Shown here one piece after another: positions 1-9,331 of a DNA stretch of 64,000 nucleotides. Where the stretch lies: positions 1 through 64,000 of the forward strand of contig JBGVCT010000003.1 of assembly GCA_045118975.1 (NCBI GenBank), in the 5' to 3' direction. This DNA comes from RGIG6178 sp045118975. GTDB lineage: Bacteria; Bacillota_I; Bacilli_A; RFN20; DUOF01. Within the stretch, counting starts at the first letter, position 1. Each line of letters opens with the position of its first letter. The notes below the pieces were generated by a model. It saw nothing but the letters and a program-made list of their open reading frames with translations, was not told the origin of the DNA and did no database searches. A program made the position numbers and the translations under genes.

Positions 1-1
1 A

Positions 2-490
2 TTTGTAATAGAATATGACACTGATGCGTTAAAGACAAATTGTATGCTTTGCCCTGAACATAAGTCATTTCAAACTTGTCTAAATTGGAAGCAAGTAATG
101 CTTCTTCCTATTTTATATACTGAAAAAAGATATGATGCTACAAAATATATTTTTGAAAATACAATCATTCAAGCATTTAAAAATGTAGGTTTACCGGACG
201 TATTTCAATTAAGTGATGACTTTGCACAATATAAAGTTAATATTCATAAACATAAGTGTTGGTCCTATGAAAAAGAATGGAGACTTCAATTGTTTAAATT
301 CAATAATGAAAACTTTATTACAGTAAAACCTAAAGCTATTTATTTAGGATGTAGAATAAGTAGATTTTATGAAGATATTTTAGTTAAATATGCAACAGAA
401 CAAGGTATAAAAGTATATAAAATGAACGAAAATACTAAAAAAATTAAATACACATTAACTAAAAGAAAATATACAAAAAAAGTCGATTAG
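2..490 (+). CDS. DUF2971 family protein, C-terminal part (cut by window edge)
   Basis: The frame is open from base 2, so the gene begins left of the window and about 162 residues are visible. The first visible residues (FVIEYDTD) resemble the 'G-[IV]-C-I-E-Y-D' element of DUF2971 proteins, and CWSYEKEWRL near residue 95 matches the typical 'WSYEKEWR' motif of that family. The end is lysine-rich. DUF2971 proteins have no firmly established activity and are common in accessory and defence regions, which fits this neighbourhood. The gene is convergent with the winged-helix gene and the two share a terminator hairpin. Family assignment is fairly confident; function is unknown. Confidence 0.7.
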   Translation, partial: FVIEYDTDALKTNCMLCPEHKSFQTCLNWKQVMLLPILYTEKRYDATKYIFENTIIQAFKNVGLPDVFQLSDDFAQYKVNIHKHKCWSYEKEWRLQLFKFNNENFITVKPKAIYLGCRISRFYEDILVKYATEQGIKVYKMNENTKKIKYTLTKRKYTKKVD

Positions 491-517
491 CCCTGTATTA
501 GAGTCAGTCGACTTTTT
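474..517. terminator. Bidirectional terminator between convergent genes
   Basis: An A-run followed by AGTCGA pairs with TCGACT and a T-run about 22 bases later, so both strands show stem plus T-tract. It overlaps the stop codons of both converging genes. Confidence 0.7.
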
Positions 518-1035
518 CATTTAGAAAGAAACTTTTCTCTTCTTTTTCTAAGTTCCTCTTTGTATTCTTTTAATATTTCAAATTGATTAATTCTTTCTTC
601 TAGGTCTAAATTTGAATGTAATTTGAATTCTCCCCAATCCCAGTCTCTAAAACCATAAGGATTAGTAATATCATAAAGTAGTTCTAATGTTAATTCTTTA
701 CCAGTTTTAATTCTTGGTTTACCTATATACGTAATCTTATTACCTGATTGTCTACCATTAACAAAACATGATTCTACTTTAATTAATCCTTCATTAGCTA
801 ATTCTTTAATTATCTTTTGTATAGTTCTATCACTAACCGCTAGTTTTGATGATAAATAATTAACTTTAATTGGAGTGCCACTCTTATCGATAATATGGTT
901 TAAGATAATTTCTTTTCTTTCACTAGGAGTTGGTTTACGATAATGATAAATAGTTGTTCTTAAAGTTTCATCATATACTTCAAGAATTACTATTCCATAT
1001 TTTCGATAGTTTTCTTCTTCTGATGTATAATACAT
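517..1035 (-). CDS. Winged-helix domain protein, last gene of the defence operon
   Basis: 172 residues ending in TGA. Residues about 45-90 form a winged-helix-like unit: 'SDRTIQKIIKELANEGLI' is a typical recognition helix followed by the wing strand, as in replication initiator or MarR-like small DNA-binding folds. The C-terminal third is charged and probably coiled. It starts one base after the HEPN gene stop, so it is almost certainly co-transcribed and translationally coupled. It could be the operon's regulator or a DNA-binding subunit; I cannot distinguish these. No enzymatic motif is visible. Confidence 0.65.
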   Translation of the reverse strand: MYYTSEEENYRKYGIVILEVYDETLRTTIYHYRKPTPSERKEIILNHIIDKSGTPIKVNYLSSKLAVSDRTIQKIIKELANEGLIKVESCFVNGRQSGNKITYIGKPRIKTGKELTLELLYDITNPYGFRDWDWGEFKLHSNLDLEERINQFEILKEYKEELRKRREKFLSK

Positions 1036-1036
1036 A

Positions 1037-2410
1037 TTATATACCTATAAATAAAATTCTAATAAAATTCTTTATCTCTTCATCAGTAAATTCAGCTAGT
1101 TTAAGTACCATAATATATATCATTACTCTACCAAATTCAAAAGCCATTATAGATTCATCATTATATTCTATTTTACTGCCATGAGCATTATGGTTTCTTA
1201 CGCTTGAAAAACTGCCACCTAAATCTATTTCGTCCAAATTGAATATACTATACCTTTTCTTTATATCATCAATAAATTCTACTAAAATGTCTTGATAATC
1301 TGAAAAACATTTATTAAATTTATGATCCAAGTTTTTACTTTCTCGTTCTATTGTACTTTTTATTTTTCTGATCCATTTTCTAGAATTTGAATTTTTACCT
1401 TTATATTTTTCATCTTCAATGTCAAGAAAAGAAATTACACTTTCTTTTATATTTAAATAGTCTTGATCATCATTTACATAATTTTTATATTTCTTTAGGA
1501 AAACATTTTCAAATCCGGCGCACGTAAAAATGTATTTCTCAGGTGAAACAACCCAACTGTCTTGTTTGCTTTTTGGTAGACATAGTAAATTTAATTCTTC
1601 ATCTAATAAAATCGGAAATAAATTTCTAAAATGATCCTTAATACCTAAAAATTTTACACACTCTCTAGCTTTTAGGGGAATATCATTTTCAAAATTTTCA
1701 TATAAAAACAGATTACCTATTTTATTTAATCCTATTTTTGTGTTTTCCCACAATTCTATTTCATCAAATGTAATATCATTCCTAAAATATATAAAGGCAA
1801 AAACTTTTTTAATAGCTAAAACCCATTTCAACAAATCTTCTAAAGGCATTTTTTCTTGAAAAATGACTCTAAATGTTGTGTATATTTCACCTAAGTTTGT
1901 GGAATCAATTCCTATTGAACCAGGAGTACAAACAGTTAGTTTAATTCTAACATTTTTATCGTAAATTTTTGCCTCTATCTCATCACTTTTTTCTAGAAAA
2001 GGTTTTAGTTTTATTGTTTTTGATCCATCTTCATTTGGATATTCAAAACTGTCAACCCCTTCTACACTTAAAGCTGGAGGATAAAAATTATTCACTGCCT
2101 TACCTTTAAAACTTATCACATCATATCCTTCAATATTTTTGTCTATTAATTTAGATAAAAATACTCCGTAACTTTTTGCAAACAATGAATCATCAAAGAA
2201 TTCTTTTGAATATCTAAAGTTATAAAAAGCTATTGTCCCACCTAAAGAACGTTTTGCTTTAATGAAAGGAATCATATTTTTTTCACAAGAACCAAATTTT
2301 ATACGTTTTTCATCTTTCAAAAGATTCCCATAAAGATTATTTTCATCTAAGCAAAAAGAATATTCACTATCTGTTAATGATATAAATCCATTTATTTTTT
2401 TACCTATCAT
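1037..2410 (-). CDS. HEPN-domain protein, ApeA-like
   Basis: 457 residues. The C-terminal part carries the HEPN signature R-x4-H as R405-N-H-N-A-H410, the catalytic or structural motif of HEPN ribonucleases and toxins. The N-terminal ~250 residues resemble the beta-rich N-terminal domain of the abortive-infection protein ApeA (strands around 'INGFISL', 'GGTIAFYNFRY' and 'YTTFRVIF'). The start codon overlaps the HerA stop in an ATGA arrangement, so it is translationally coupled to HerA. Known: ApeA-type HEPN proteins act in phage defence, probably by RNA cleavage. Inference: here it is an effector or accessory subunit of the SIR2-HerA unit. The HEPN motif is clear; the ApeA relation is moderate. 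Confidence 0.65.
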   Translation of the reverse strand: MIGKKINGFISLTDSEYSFCLDENNLYGNLLKDEKRIKFGSCEKNMIPFIKAKRSLGGTIAFYNFRYSKEFFDDSLFAKSYGVFLSKLIDKNIEGYDVISFKGKAVNNFYPPALSVEGVDSFEYPNEDGSKTIKLKPFLEKSDEIEAKIYDKNVRIKLTVCTPGSIGIDSTNLGEIYTTFRVIFQEKMPLEDLLKWVLAIKKVFAFIYFRNDITFDEIELWENTKIGLNKIGNLFLYENFENDIPLKARECVKFLGIKDHFRNLFPILLDEELNLLCLPKSKQDSWVVSPEKYIFTCAGFENVFLKKYKNYVNDDQDYLNIKESVISFLDIEDEKYKGKNSNSRKWIRKIKSTIERESKNLDHKFNKCFSDYQDILVEFIDDIKKRYSIFNLDEIDLGGSFSSVRNHNAHGSKIEYNDESIMAFEFGRVMIYIMVLKLAEFTDEEIKNFIRILFIGI

Positions 2411-4155
2411 ATTTCTTCTTCCTTATTATTTAATAAACCATTTTCTCCAATCAAGACAACGTTTTCAGAATTAGGTCTGCTTTCTTTCGATACTTGTTTA
2501 ACATATAAAAAAGTAGGCATTTGAAATGCTGTTCCTGAAACAATACATTCTCCTGGAGCTAATATAGTAATAAAATCTAGCGAAGCATCATCCATATAAG
2601 CAACTGCTTTCCTTATTTTCAAAATATCAGATGGATTAACTAACTTATGTATAAAATAATTGTGAAGTTGAGAAATGATAGTTTGCGAAATATCACTTGG
2701 TCTTTGGCTAGCAAGCATTAAAAATAGTCCAAATTTTCTTCCTTCTTTCACTACCTTTTCAAAAACATCTAGGACAGATTCATGACTTAAAATATTTTTG
2801 TTATCTTCATATAAAATATTATGAGCTTCATCCACCACTATATTTATAATTTGTTTTATTTCCCCTTCTTCTTTTTTCTCAACCAATCTATTAAATATAT
2901 TGTTTGTTATTATAGAAGGCACAATTTCTTTCATATCTCTATTAACATTTCCAAGTTGTACTATACAAACATTTTTATCATCAAAAATATCCTTAAATTC
3001 TTCTGTAAAATCAAAAATCTTGCGGAAATCATTTATTAATTTCCTAGCTCTAGCTATTAACGGCATCATAAAATCAAGATTTACGCCGTTTTCATTTTCA
3101 TGTGCAACTGAAAAATATAGTTCAAATAAGAATCTATCTAAACTATCTTCGGGCAATATAACATCAATATCTTCCAGAGCATTATCAAATTCATCCCTAT
3201 TGCAATAAACTATAGAGCCGTCTGAATTTTTATAGTAAAATTCCCCTTTAGTAGAATTAAAAATGAACCCATCTAGACCTGTGAAATAATCTTTTAGATA
3301 TACTCTCATTGAATGAAACAATGATTTTCGTGAGTTTTTTATGATTACTTTTAGGTAATTTAAATAATAATCTTTTCCGCGTCTTTCTTCTTCATCTTTT
3401 TTCATTTCTTTGTAGGCGTTTTTAACAACTGGTGCTTGAGTTTTTTGTGAAGCATTCATTAAAACTATGAAATCATCTTCGCTTAACGAATTTAAATTTA
3501 AAGGAATTTTCTTTGATGATGACTTTTTGCCTGTAGATAAAGAATAAATTGTTTTTTCTGTTTCTTTGCAAATTGCAGATTTACCATATTCATTGTTTAA
3601 ATCTAAAATCAAATATTTACCATTTTTGGTTCTATATTTATTCAATATATTAGTATATTCCTGTAAAATTTTAGTTAAAGTATTTGATTTTCCACTTCCT
3701 GTATTTCCAAAAACGCCAATATGAGAAGGTATTAACTTATTAATCTCAACATTTATCCCCTTATTTTCATCAAATAAATCATTTCCAATAAATATTGTGC
3801 TAGGAGAACCTGAATTATAAATATTTTCATAGTCATCTTTATCTAATAATTCTATATTTGCAGAAACAATCGGTAATATTCTAAGACCTTGTATGAATTT
3901 ATTTTTATCTAAATAGCCCTTTACTTGTAAATCTAAAAAATGAGATTTTACGTTATTACCGATCTCCTCACTATATTCACCAACCACTTGACAGATAATT
4001 GTATCTATTCCTATCTTGGTTTTGACAAATCCATTTATTTTAGGAGCAGATTCTCTTTTGCCATTTTCAACTAAATATGGAGGTAATAAATTAAAAAGCT
4101 TTGCTCTAACTTGAAGTCCTTTAACTTCAACTATTCTTCCAACGATTTTGCCCAT
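2407..4155 (-). CDS. HerA-family ATPase (FtsK-HerA superfamily), SIR2-HerA defence component
   Basis: An N-terminal HAS-barrel-like segment (residues 1-100) is followed by the motor. Walker A GNTGSGKS is at about 150-157, Walker B with VVDEAH at 442-445, and a downstream 'LASQRPSDIS' sensor-like motif is typical of HerA/VirB4 hexameric ATPases. I chose the ATG at 4155, because GGTGA sits 7 bases upstream, over the in-frame ATG 24 bases earlier, which has no ribosome site. The gene overlaps the SIR2 gene by 25 bases and the HEPN gene by 4. Known: SIR2 and HerA proteins form large complexes that degrade NAD or DNA on phage infection. HerA family is near certain; role by context. Confidence 0.88.
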   Translation of the reverse strand: MGKIVGRIVEVKGLQVRAKLFNLLPPYLVENGKRESAPKINGFVKTKIGIDTIICQVVGEYSEEIGNNVKSHFLDLQVKGYLDKNKFIQGLRILPIVSANIELLDKDDYENIYNSGSPSTIFIGNDLFDENKGINVEINKLIPSHIGVFGNTGSGKSNTLTKILQEYTNILNKYRTKNGKYLILDLNNEYGKSAICKETEKTIYSLSTGKKSSSKKIPLNLNSLSEDDFIVLMNASQKTQAPVVKNAYKEMKKDEEERRGKDYYLNYLKVIIKNSRKSLFHSMRVYLKDYFTGLDGFIFNSTKGEFYYKNSDGSIVYCNRDEFDNALEDIDVILPEDSLDRFLFELYFSVAHENENGVNLDFMMPLIARARKLINDFRKIFDFTEEFKDIFDDKNVCIVQLGNVNRDMKEIVPSIITNNIFNRLVEKKEEGEIKQIINIVVDEAHNILYEDNKNILSHESVLDVFEKVVKEGRKFGLFLMLASQRPSDISQTIISQLHNYFIHKLVNPSDILKIRKAVAYMDDASLDFITILAPGECIVSGTAFQMPTFLYVKQVSKESRPNSENVVLIGENGLLNNKEEEI

Positions 4156-5006
4156 AACTCTTTCACCATATTTGAACATTTCAATGTAGTATCAATGCCT
4201 TCTTCGTTTTCTATAATTGTAATACTATCTACCATATTTTCAGGAACATAATCTTCTTTTTTAAATTTAAACCAGTAAATTGTTAATCCTGACGAAATAC
4301 AATCTTTTAAAATTTTGTTAATATGTTCATCATTTCCTGAATATCCAATAACAATAAGCACAGAATTTTCTCTAGACAATTTTTCTTTCATTTTAAATAA
4401 TATCTCAAATCTATTTGCTAATATCATTGAGTCATACTTATTTATTCCTGGTAAAATAGGATTATTTATATCTCCATGCAATTTAGAAACTAAATAAGTT
4501 GGTACAAATTTATTAAATAAGAAGTTATATCCAACCATATAAAAGAACTTATCGTGATTTTTTATATTAGAAGATGAAATAGAATTACATAAATATCCAA
4601 GATTTTCTAATACATTTTCGACAATCATATCATAATTAAGGGTGTAAATATTAACTTGCTTAGTTGTTTTAGTTCTATTTTCAGATTCTTCAATTAGTCT
4701 GTTGATATAAGAAAATAGTATTTCAATATGTTTTATTGACTTATGATTAAAATCTATTGATTTAGAGAAATCATTAAACTCTTCCACAAACAAATCTAAA
4801 ACTTGTTTTTTATCGTCATCTGTTTTTAATTTATCTACACCATCTTCAAAATTTTGAAAAGGTTCTTCTAATAAATTTTTCAATAATTCTAATGATTTAC
4901 TAAATTTATTAATTTGTGGAAAAGCAGTACCATTAACTCCTGCACCAAATAAAAAATTAATGTGTGATGATGATAAGATTTTAGAATCAAATTTTACTGT
5001 ATCCAT
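4131..5006 (-). CDS. SIR2-like NAD-binding defence protein
   Basis: 291 residues. The features of the SIR2_2 family of defence NADases are visible: N-terminal 'FLFGAGVNG' nucleotide-binding loop (about residues 19-27), 'YTLNYDMIVENVL' with the T-x-N-x-D element, the catalytic-His motif 'KLHGDIN', and 'VIGYSGNDEHI' near the C-terminus. GAGGTG lies 7 bases before the ATG. It overlaps the downstream HerA gene, a strong sign of a stoichiometric complex. Known: SIR2-HerA pairs are antiphage systems in which SIR2 hydrolyses NAD+ and can act as a nuclease with HerA. It lacks the Zn-binding module of protein deacetylase sirtuins. Confidence 0.85.
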   Translation of the reverse strand: MDTVKFDSKILSSSHINFLFGAGVNGTAFPQINKFSKSLELLKNLLEEPFQNFEDGVDKLKTDDDKKQVLDLFVEEFNDFSKSIDFNHKSIKHIEILFSYINRLIEESENRTKTTKQVNIYTLNYDMIVENVLENLGYLCNSISSSNIKNHDKFFYMVGYNFLFNKFVPTYLVSKLHGDINNPILPGINKYDSMILANRFEILFKMKEKLSRENSVLIVIGYSGNDEHINKILKDCISSGLTIYWFKFKKEDYVPENMVDSITIIENEEGIDTTLKCSNMVKELWAKSLEE

Positions 5007-5027
5007 ACTACTACACCTCGAATTTTT

Positions 5028-6989
5028 TTAATAATTTGTAATTAACACTTCTCTAGTTACAGCTTCTTTATCCTTTATTTGATAATTTGAATTGCTATAA
5101 CTTGCTTTTATATAAATTAAATTAAAATGATTTTTATCAATCCATTGCTTTAATTCTTCATGAACTTTACCTTTATGTTCAATGACATTAGATAACGCAA
5201 AAGGTATTCCTTCTTCATTTAATTTTTCTAAGAATTTCAACAACTTTCTTTCTTCTTTAATTGTCCAGCCATTATTTTCGTTATATGAAGCTATTCCTAA
5301 ATAATATGGAGGATCACAATAAAAGAATGGATTTTCTAAATTAGAATAATCTATTTTGTTAAAATCTTTATTTTGGAATAAAATAGTTTTGTTTTTGATT
5401 TTTAGTGCAAAATCCTTAATGTTTTTTCTAGATGATGAATTGAAATCCCTCTTACCTACAGGCATATTAAATTCACCATTAGAGTTAAATCTAATTTGAT
5501 TGTTAAATGAGAAGATTATTAATGTTAACAAAAGAAAATCCTTTTCTTCGCTATCTCTTTTTAAGGAATTATAATCTTCTCTTAACTTAGTATATTTTTC
5601 TTTATTATAACTACCTACACCAGAATCACTTTCACAATCGTAATATTCATATCCATTTTCATAAGTGTTAGACAATTCGTACTTTGCAATGTTTTTTTCG
5701 ATTTTTTTTATAATTACTGAGTAATCATATTTGTAAAACAATTTTATTAATCGAGCAACTTCTTTTTGTTTATCATTATACACAATTGTATTGCATTCTA
5801 TATTAGCACCAACATTAAATCCACCACCAAATAGGTCAACAAATGAATTAAAGTGTGGTGGAAATTTTTCTAATAATTGAGGTAACAGTTTATATTTACC
5901 ACCAGTATAGTTTAAAGGTGATTTTGCATAACCATTTATTTTTTCTTCACTTTCATATTCTGTGGCTTGTTCACCTACAAAACATAAAAATAATCTTTCT
6001 TTATGATCTTCTATATCTGTTTTACCAGTATTAAATTGGTTAAATTCCTTTTCAAATACTTTAACTTTTCCTTTAGCGGATAATATTCGCATTATATCAT
6101 CGTCACTAATTTTAGCTTGTGATCTACCTGCACCTTTAGTTCCCATATTGTTATATGAAACTAAAATATATCTAGCATTGATATTATTAATCAAATCTTC
6201 AAATTGTTTTGGAGCTGTATGTGTACAATATTTACTTTTCAAATTACTTCTATCCATTTTTTTAGCAACGCCAAATACTTCTGGTTTTTCCCATGAAGCC
6301 ACATTTTCAAGTAAATGATAAGCATCACAATATTGACGTGAATTATATGGTGGGTCGATATACACTAAATCTGCAACAACTCTTCTAATTAATGAATTTG
6401 CATCCTCTCTATAAATAATATTGTTTAAATTAACTTCTCTTGTTGGTAAGTCTAGTTCTTCTAAAACAAGATTTTTATTTAAATCACCATTCATTCTATA
6501 AGCATCATAATGCCCTACAGTATTTGCAATTCTATCCATTGCATATAATAGAGATGTTATTAAAATTGCTTTTTCTCTTTCATTTAATTCTCCATTATTA
6601 AATTGTTTTTCAATATCTTCTCTTATATATCCTATTTTTTTACAATTAAGTTCACTAAAAAAAGTATTAGAGAAATTATTTGAAAAATAATTGTCTTCTA
6701 ATATTTCTAATTCATTATATTTTACAATTAAGTCACTAATTTTACCTTCATCAATCTCTTGACTACCAAACCATGCTATATAAGAAAGATAATTAGACAT
6801 TAAAATATCGTTAACCATTATTGTTGTATATTGATTATTAAAATTCCAAGCCACATTACCTGTTCCGCCAAACAAATCTAAAAATATATTAATATTTTCA
6901 CATTCCTTATTTACTACTTCCGAAATAAATGATAATAACTTTGCTTTACTTCCTAAATATCTTCTATTTTTTATATTGAATTTACTCAT
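5028..6989 (-). CDS. Fused two-domain DNA adenine-N6 methyltransferase (M.FokI-like)
   Basis: 653 residues with two complete D12-class (Dam-like) methyltransferase domains. The first has the SAM loop DLFGGTG at 38-44 and catalytic DPPY at 212-215. The second has DLFGGG at 385-390 and DPPY at 559-562. The length and layout match M.FokI, where each half methylates one strand of an asymmetric type IIS site. The AlwI-family nuclease just upstream would supply the restriction activity. SIR2 starts 21 bases after the stop, so the methyltransferase heads the SIR2-HerA-HEPN operon. GGTGA precedes the ATG by 5 bases. Domain calls are firm; recognition sequence is unknown. Confidence 0.92.
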   Translation of the reverse strand: MSKFNIKNRRYLGSKAKLLSFISEVVNKECENINIFLDLFGGTGNVAWNFNNQYTTIMVNDILMSNYLSYIAWFGSQEIDEGKISDLIVKYNELEILEDNYFSNNFSNTFFSELNCKKIGYIREDIEKQFNNGELNEREKAILITSLLYAMDRIANTVGHYDAYRMNGDLNKNLVLEELDLPTREVNLNNIIYREDANSLIRRVVADLVYIDPPYNSRQYCDAYHLLENVASWEKPEVFGVAKKMDRSNLKSKYCTHTAPKQFEDLINNINARYILVSYNNMGTKGAGRSQAKISDDDIMRILSAKGKVKVFEKEFNQFNTGKTDIEDHKERLFLCFVGEQATEYESEEKINGYAKSPLNYTGGKYKLLPQLLEKFPPHFNSFVDLFGGGFNVGANIECNTIVYNDKQKEVARLIKLFYKYDYSVIIKKIEKNIAKYELSNTYENGYEYYDCESDSGVGSYNKEKYTKLREDYNSLKRDSEEKDFLLLTLIIFSFNNQIRFNSNGEFNMPVGKRDFNSSSRKNIKDFALKIKNKTILFQNKDFNKIDYSNLENPFFYCDPPYYLGIASYNENNGWTIKEERKLLKFLEKLNEEGIPFALSNVIEHKGKVHEELKQWIDKNHFNLIYIKASYSNSNYQIKDKEAVTREVLITNY

Positions 6990-7028
6990 TTAATTCACCA
7001 TTTCCTTTTTAGGCATCTTATGCATCTA

Positions 7029-7057
7029 ATTATAACAAAAAAAGCCTTATATTACAA
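7029..7057 (-). promoter_or_regulatory. Promoter of the methyltransferase-SIR2-HerA-HEPN operon
   Basis: Read on the minus strand, TTGTAA (7052-7057) and TATAAT (7029-7034) are 17 bases apart, about 40 bases before the methyltransferase ATG. The promoter lies inside the restriction gene's terminator hairpin. Confidence 0.6.
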
Positions 7058-7067
7058 CAATAAGGCT
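7035..7067 (-). terminator. Terminator of the AlwI-like endonuclease gene
   Basis: AGCCTTA (7043-7049) pairs with TAAGGCT (7061-7067), followed on the minus strand by a T-run. It separates nuclease transcription from the methyltransferase operon. Confidence 0.75.
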
Positions 7068-7077
7068 AATTTAATTT

Positions 7078-9048
7078 TTATATTTTTTGTACTAGTGTAT
7101 TGTTATACCAATCCATTCCATTTTGGATAGAATTATAAGATTCATCAAATATATCATACAATTCAGTATATGTCTTCTTCTTTTCTATAATAGCTTTAAC
7201 ACAATCCACATCTAAAGTAATAATTTTTAAACCAACTTCTTCTCCTCTTATATCTATTGGAAAAAACTTCATTGCTCTAAACGCTTTTACTGTTCTATCA
7301 TCCAATACCCCTGCGACAAATAAAACATAATCATGTTTGTTGTGGGTTTTATTCATATGATTTTCCAAGTGTCTTGCTACAGGATCCCATTCCATATGTC
7401 TTTGACCAGTAGATTCACTTAGAGTTGCTTCTAACAACATATCATGCTTAGGATATGAAATTGATTTAGGATAGTTAAATACTAGATCGGCGTCTCCACC
7501 TGGAGCATGTGTTTTAGGCATGAAGTTAGCATCTAAAGTTAGATTCATATACTCTTCCAATCTACCTATTCTCCCACTAACTTGATACCATATAATACCT
7601 AGAATGTATTCAAATATAGTAGATGGAGTGGCGTCATCCGTTACTAATTCTTTAATTCTATTATCATTTCTAGTTTTAAAACAATCTAGTAATTCAAGAA
7701 GCACCTCTTCTCCTAATTTTTCTTCTATCATTTTAATAAAAGCATTATTTTTAATATCTTTTAAATATTCCTCTAATTTTCCAGGAACAATCGTTCTTCC
7801 ATATTTAGCATTAATCGTATTAGTAATATCTGCTTCAGTTTTATTACATTCAGGATATATTTTATCTATTTCAAGATAATTAGTAAAATATTGTTCATAA
7901 TTATCATTAGAAATCATTGGCTTAAACAACATTTTTTCTACAATATCATTGAAATAATACTCTGCGATTTCAACTAATCTAAATCTACCATTTTCATATT
8001 TGATAATATCTGTTAAATTGAAATAACGTTTATTTAAGTCATAATAGTCTTCTAATGTAGATTTCCACTTCATTAAATGCCATGTTTTAAAGAAACAATC
8101 CTTAAACTCTTCTTCAGTGCTACATGAACAAATATTTAATCCATAAAAATATAATAAATATTCTTCATTAAACTTTGTGTTTTTATAAAGTTTAAACATA
8201 GACTTCCAAGTAGAAGCTTGATTTGCGTTTATTTTCGAAAATGCATCTTTTAATTGTTTCAACAACAATATTTTTTCACAATTATTTAAACTCTCTCTAT
8301 CTATAACTAAAGTTTTCAAAACATTATATACTTTAGCAAATGGTCTATCATACTTTCCACTTTTTCTATTCATGCCTATTTGTTCCATTACAGGTTCATC
8401 TATTACATCGCTCGTCATTAATAAGTTATATGCTTCTTGATAATTATCCATAGACATCATCTTTTTAATAAGCAAATTATCAACAGAGATTTTTCCTCTC
8501 GAACTTAAAATATCCGCTGTTGTCTTTAATACATCATTATTATTCATACAAGTAGGATACAAATAAGTAAATTCTTCTCTAGTCAAATATTCAAGTTTTG
8601 ATAGCATATACAACAATGCAACAAAAGGTTTAATTTGAATAGCATTATCATTAATTTGATATTTTAAAAATTGCAAAAGATACACATAACTATCCTTTGG
8701 AATTTCTAATATGTTATCAGAACTAAAATCGCCAGATAGTGATATTTTATTAATTAAATCTCCTATTGGTGTAATATGTCTACTTTCTCTATAAACCAAA
8801 CCAATATCAGCCAATCCAGATGTTTTTTCTCTTGCATCCTTATCTTTAATTGCATCATAATCCTCAATAAAATCTTTAGAAACCAATAAATCAAAATATT
8901 TGGTTTGTAGTGCTTTATCCCATTTCATATCAGGATTTAAAGTAAATAATTCATTTAAATATCTCAATTGACACTCATTTTTATAGTTTAATTGATCAAC
9001 TCTAAAACTTGTGGTTCCAATGCTCCAGCAATAACTTTTAAATCCCAT
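7078..9048 (-). CDS. AlwI-family type II restriction endonuclease
   Basis: 656 residues. The N-terminus ('CWSIGTTSFR') matches the opening of AlwI-family type IIS enzymes. The likely catalytic core is C-terminal: 'GGDADLVF' with D521 and then 'LLEATL' with E540 and T542, a PD-(D/E)xK-like D-x18-E-x-T arrangement. Known: AlwI (GGATC) and relatives cut outside an asymmetric site. Its own start has GGTGA upstream, and it has its own promoter and terminator, so it is transcribed apart from its methyltransferase, allowing the methyltransferase to be made first. The family is fairly confident; the site cannot be read from sequence. Confidence 0.85.
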   Translation of the reverse strand: MGFKSYCWSIGTTSFRVDQLNYKNECQLRYLNELFTLNPDMKWDKALQTKYFDLLVSKDFIEDYDAIKDKDAREKTSGLADIGLVYRESRHITPIGDLINKISLSGDFSSDNILEIPKDSYVYLLQFLKYQINDNAIQIKPFVALLYMLSKLEYLTREEFTYLYPTCMNNNDVLKTTADILSSRGKISVDNLLIKKMMSMDNYQEAYNLLMTSDVIDEPVMEQIGMNRKSGKYDRPFAKVYNVLKTLVIDRESLNNCEKILLLKQLKDAFSKINANQASTWKSMFKLYKNTKFNEEYLLYFYGLNICSCSTEEEFKDCFFKTWHLMKWKSTLEDYYDLNKRYFNLTDIIKYENGRFRLVEIAEYYFNDIVEKMLFKPMISNDNYEQYFTNYLEIDKIYPECNKTEADITNTINAKYGRTIVPGKLEEYLKDIKNNAFIKMIEEKLGEEVLLELLDCFKTRNDNRIKELVTDDATPSTIFEYILGIIWYQVSGRIGRLEEYMNLTLDANFMPKTHAPGGDADLVFNYPKSISYPKHDMLLEATLSESTGQRHMEWDPVARHLENHMNKTHNKHDYVLFVAGVLDDRTVKAFRAMKFFPIDIRGEEVGLKIITLDVDCVKAIIEKKKTYTELYDIFDESYNSIQNGMDWYNNTLVQKI

Positions 9049-9095
9049 ATTATCTTCACCACTACTTTCTACTTTTTTCGATTAATTGTACTAAA

Positions 9096-9104
9096 ATTAT
9101 ATCA
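9096..9104 (-). promoter_or_regulatory. Extended -10 promoter of the AlwI-like gene
   Basis: On the minus strand TGATATAAT forms an extended -10 element about 50 bases before the ATG. No good -35 hexamer is seen at 17 bases. Confidence 0.45.
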
Positions 9105-9174
9105 TAATTTTCTCAAAAAAAATACAAATTAACATAAATATATTCTCAATTAAATCTTATTTTATAAACAAAAG

Positions 9175-9216
9175 AAAAGGTAAGCATGCTCTATGGAGTA
9201 AACTTACCTTTTTTTT
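9175..9216. terminator. Terminator downstream of the DUF262 gene
   Basis: AAAGGTAAG pairs with CTTACCTTT around an 18-base loop; a T-run follows on the plus strand and a T-rich stretch on the minus strand. It lies about 120 bases after the DUF262 stop. Apart from this and the nuclease promoter, 9049-9331 is AT-rich and holds no gene I can see. Confidence 0.6.
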
Positions 9217-9331
9217 GCTTGTGAAAGTTTTTTATATTTTATCAAAATTTTCTACAATTTTGCATTTCTTTAAATAATTAAAAATGCATATTTCTCCAAT
9301 CATTATTTTATCACTACATAATAATCAAATA

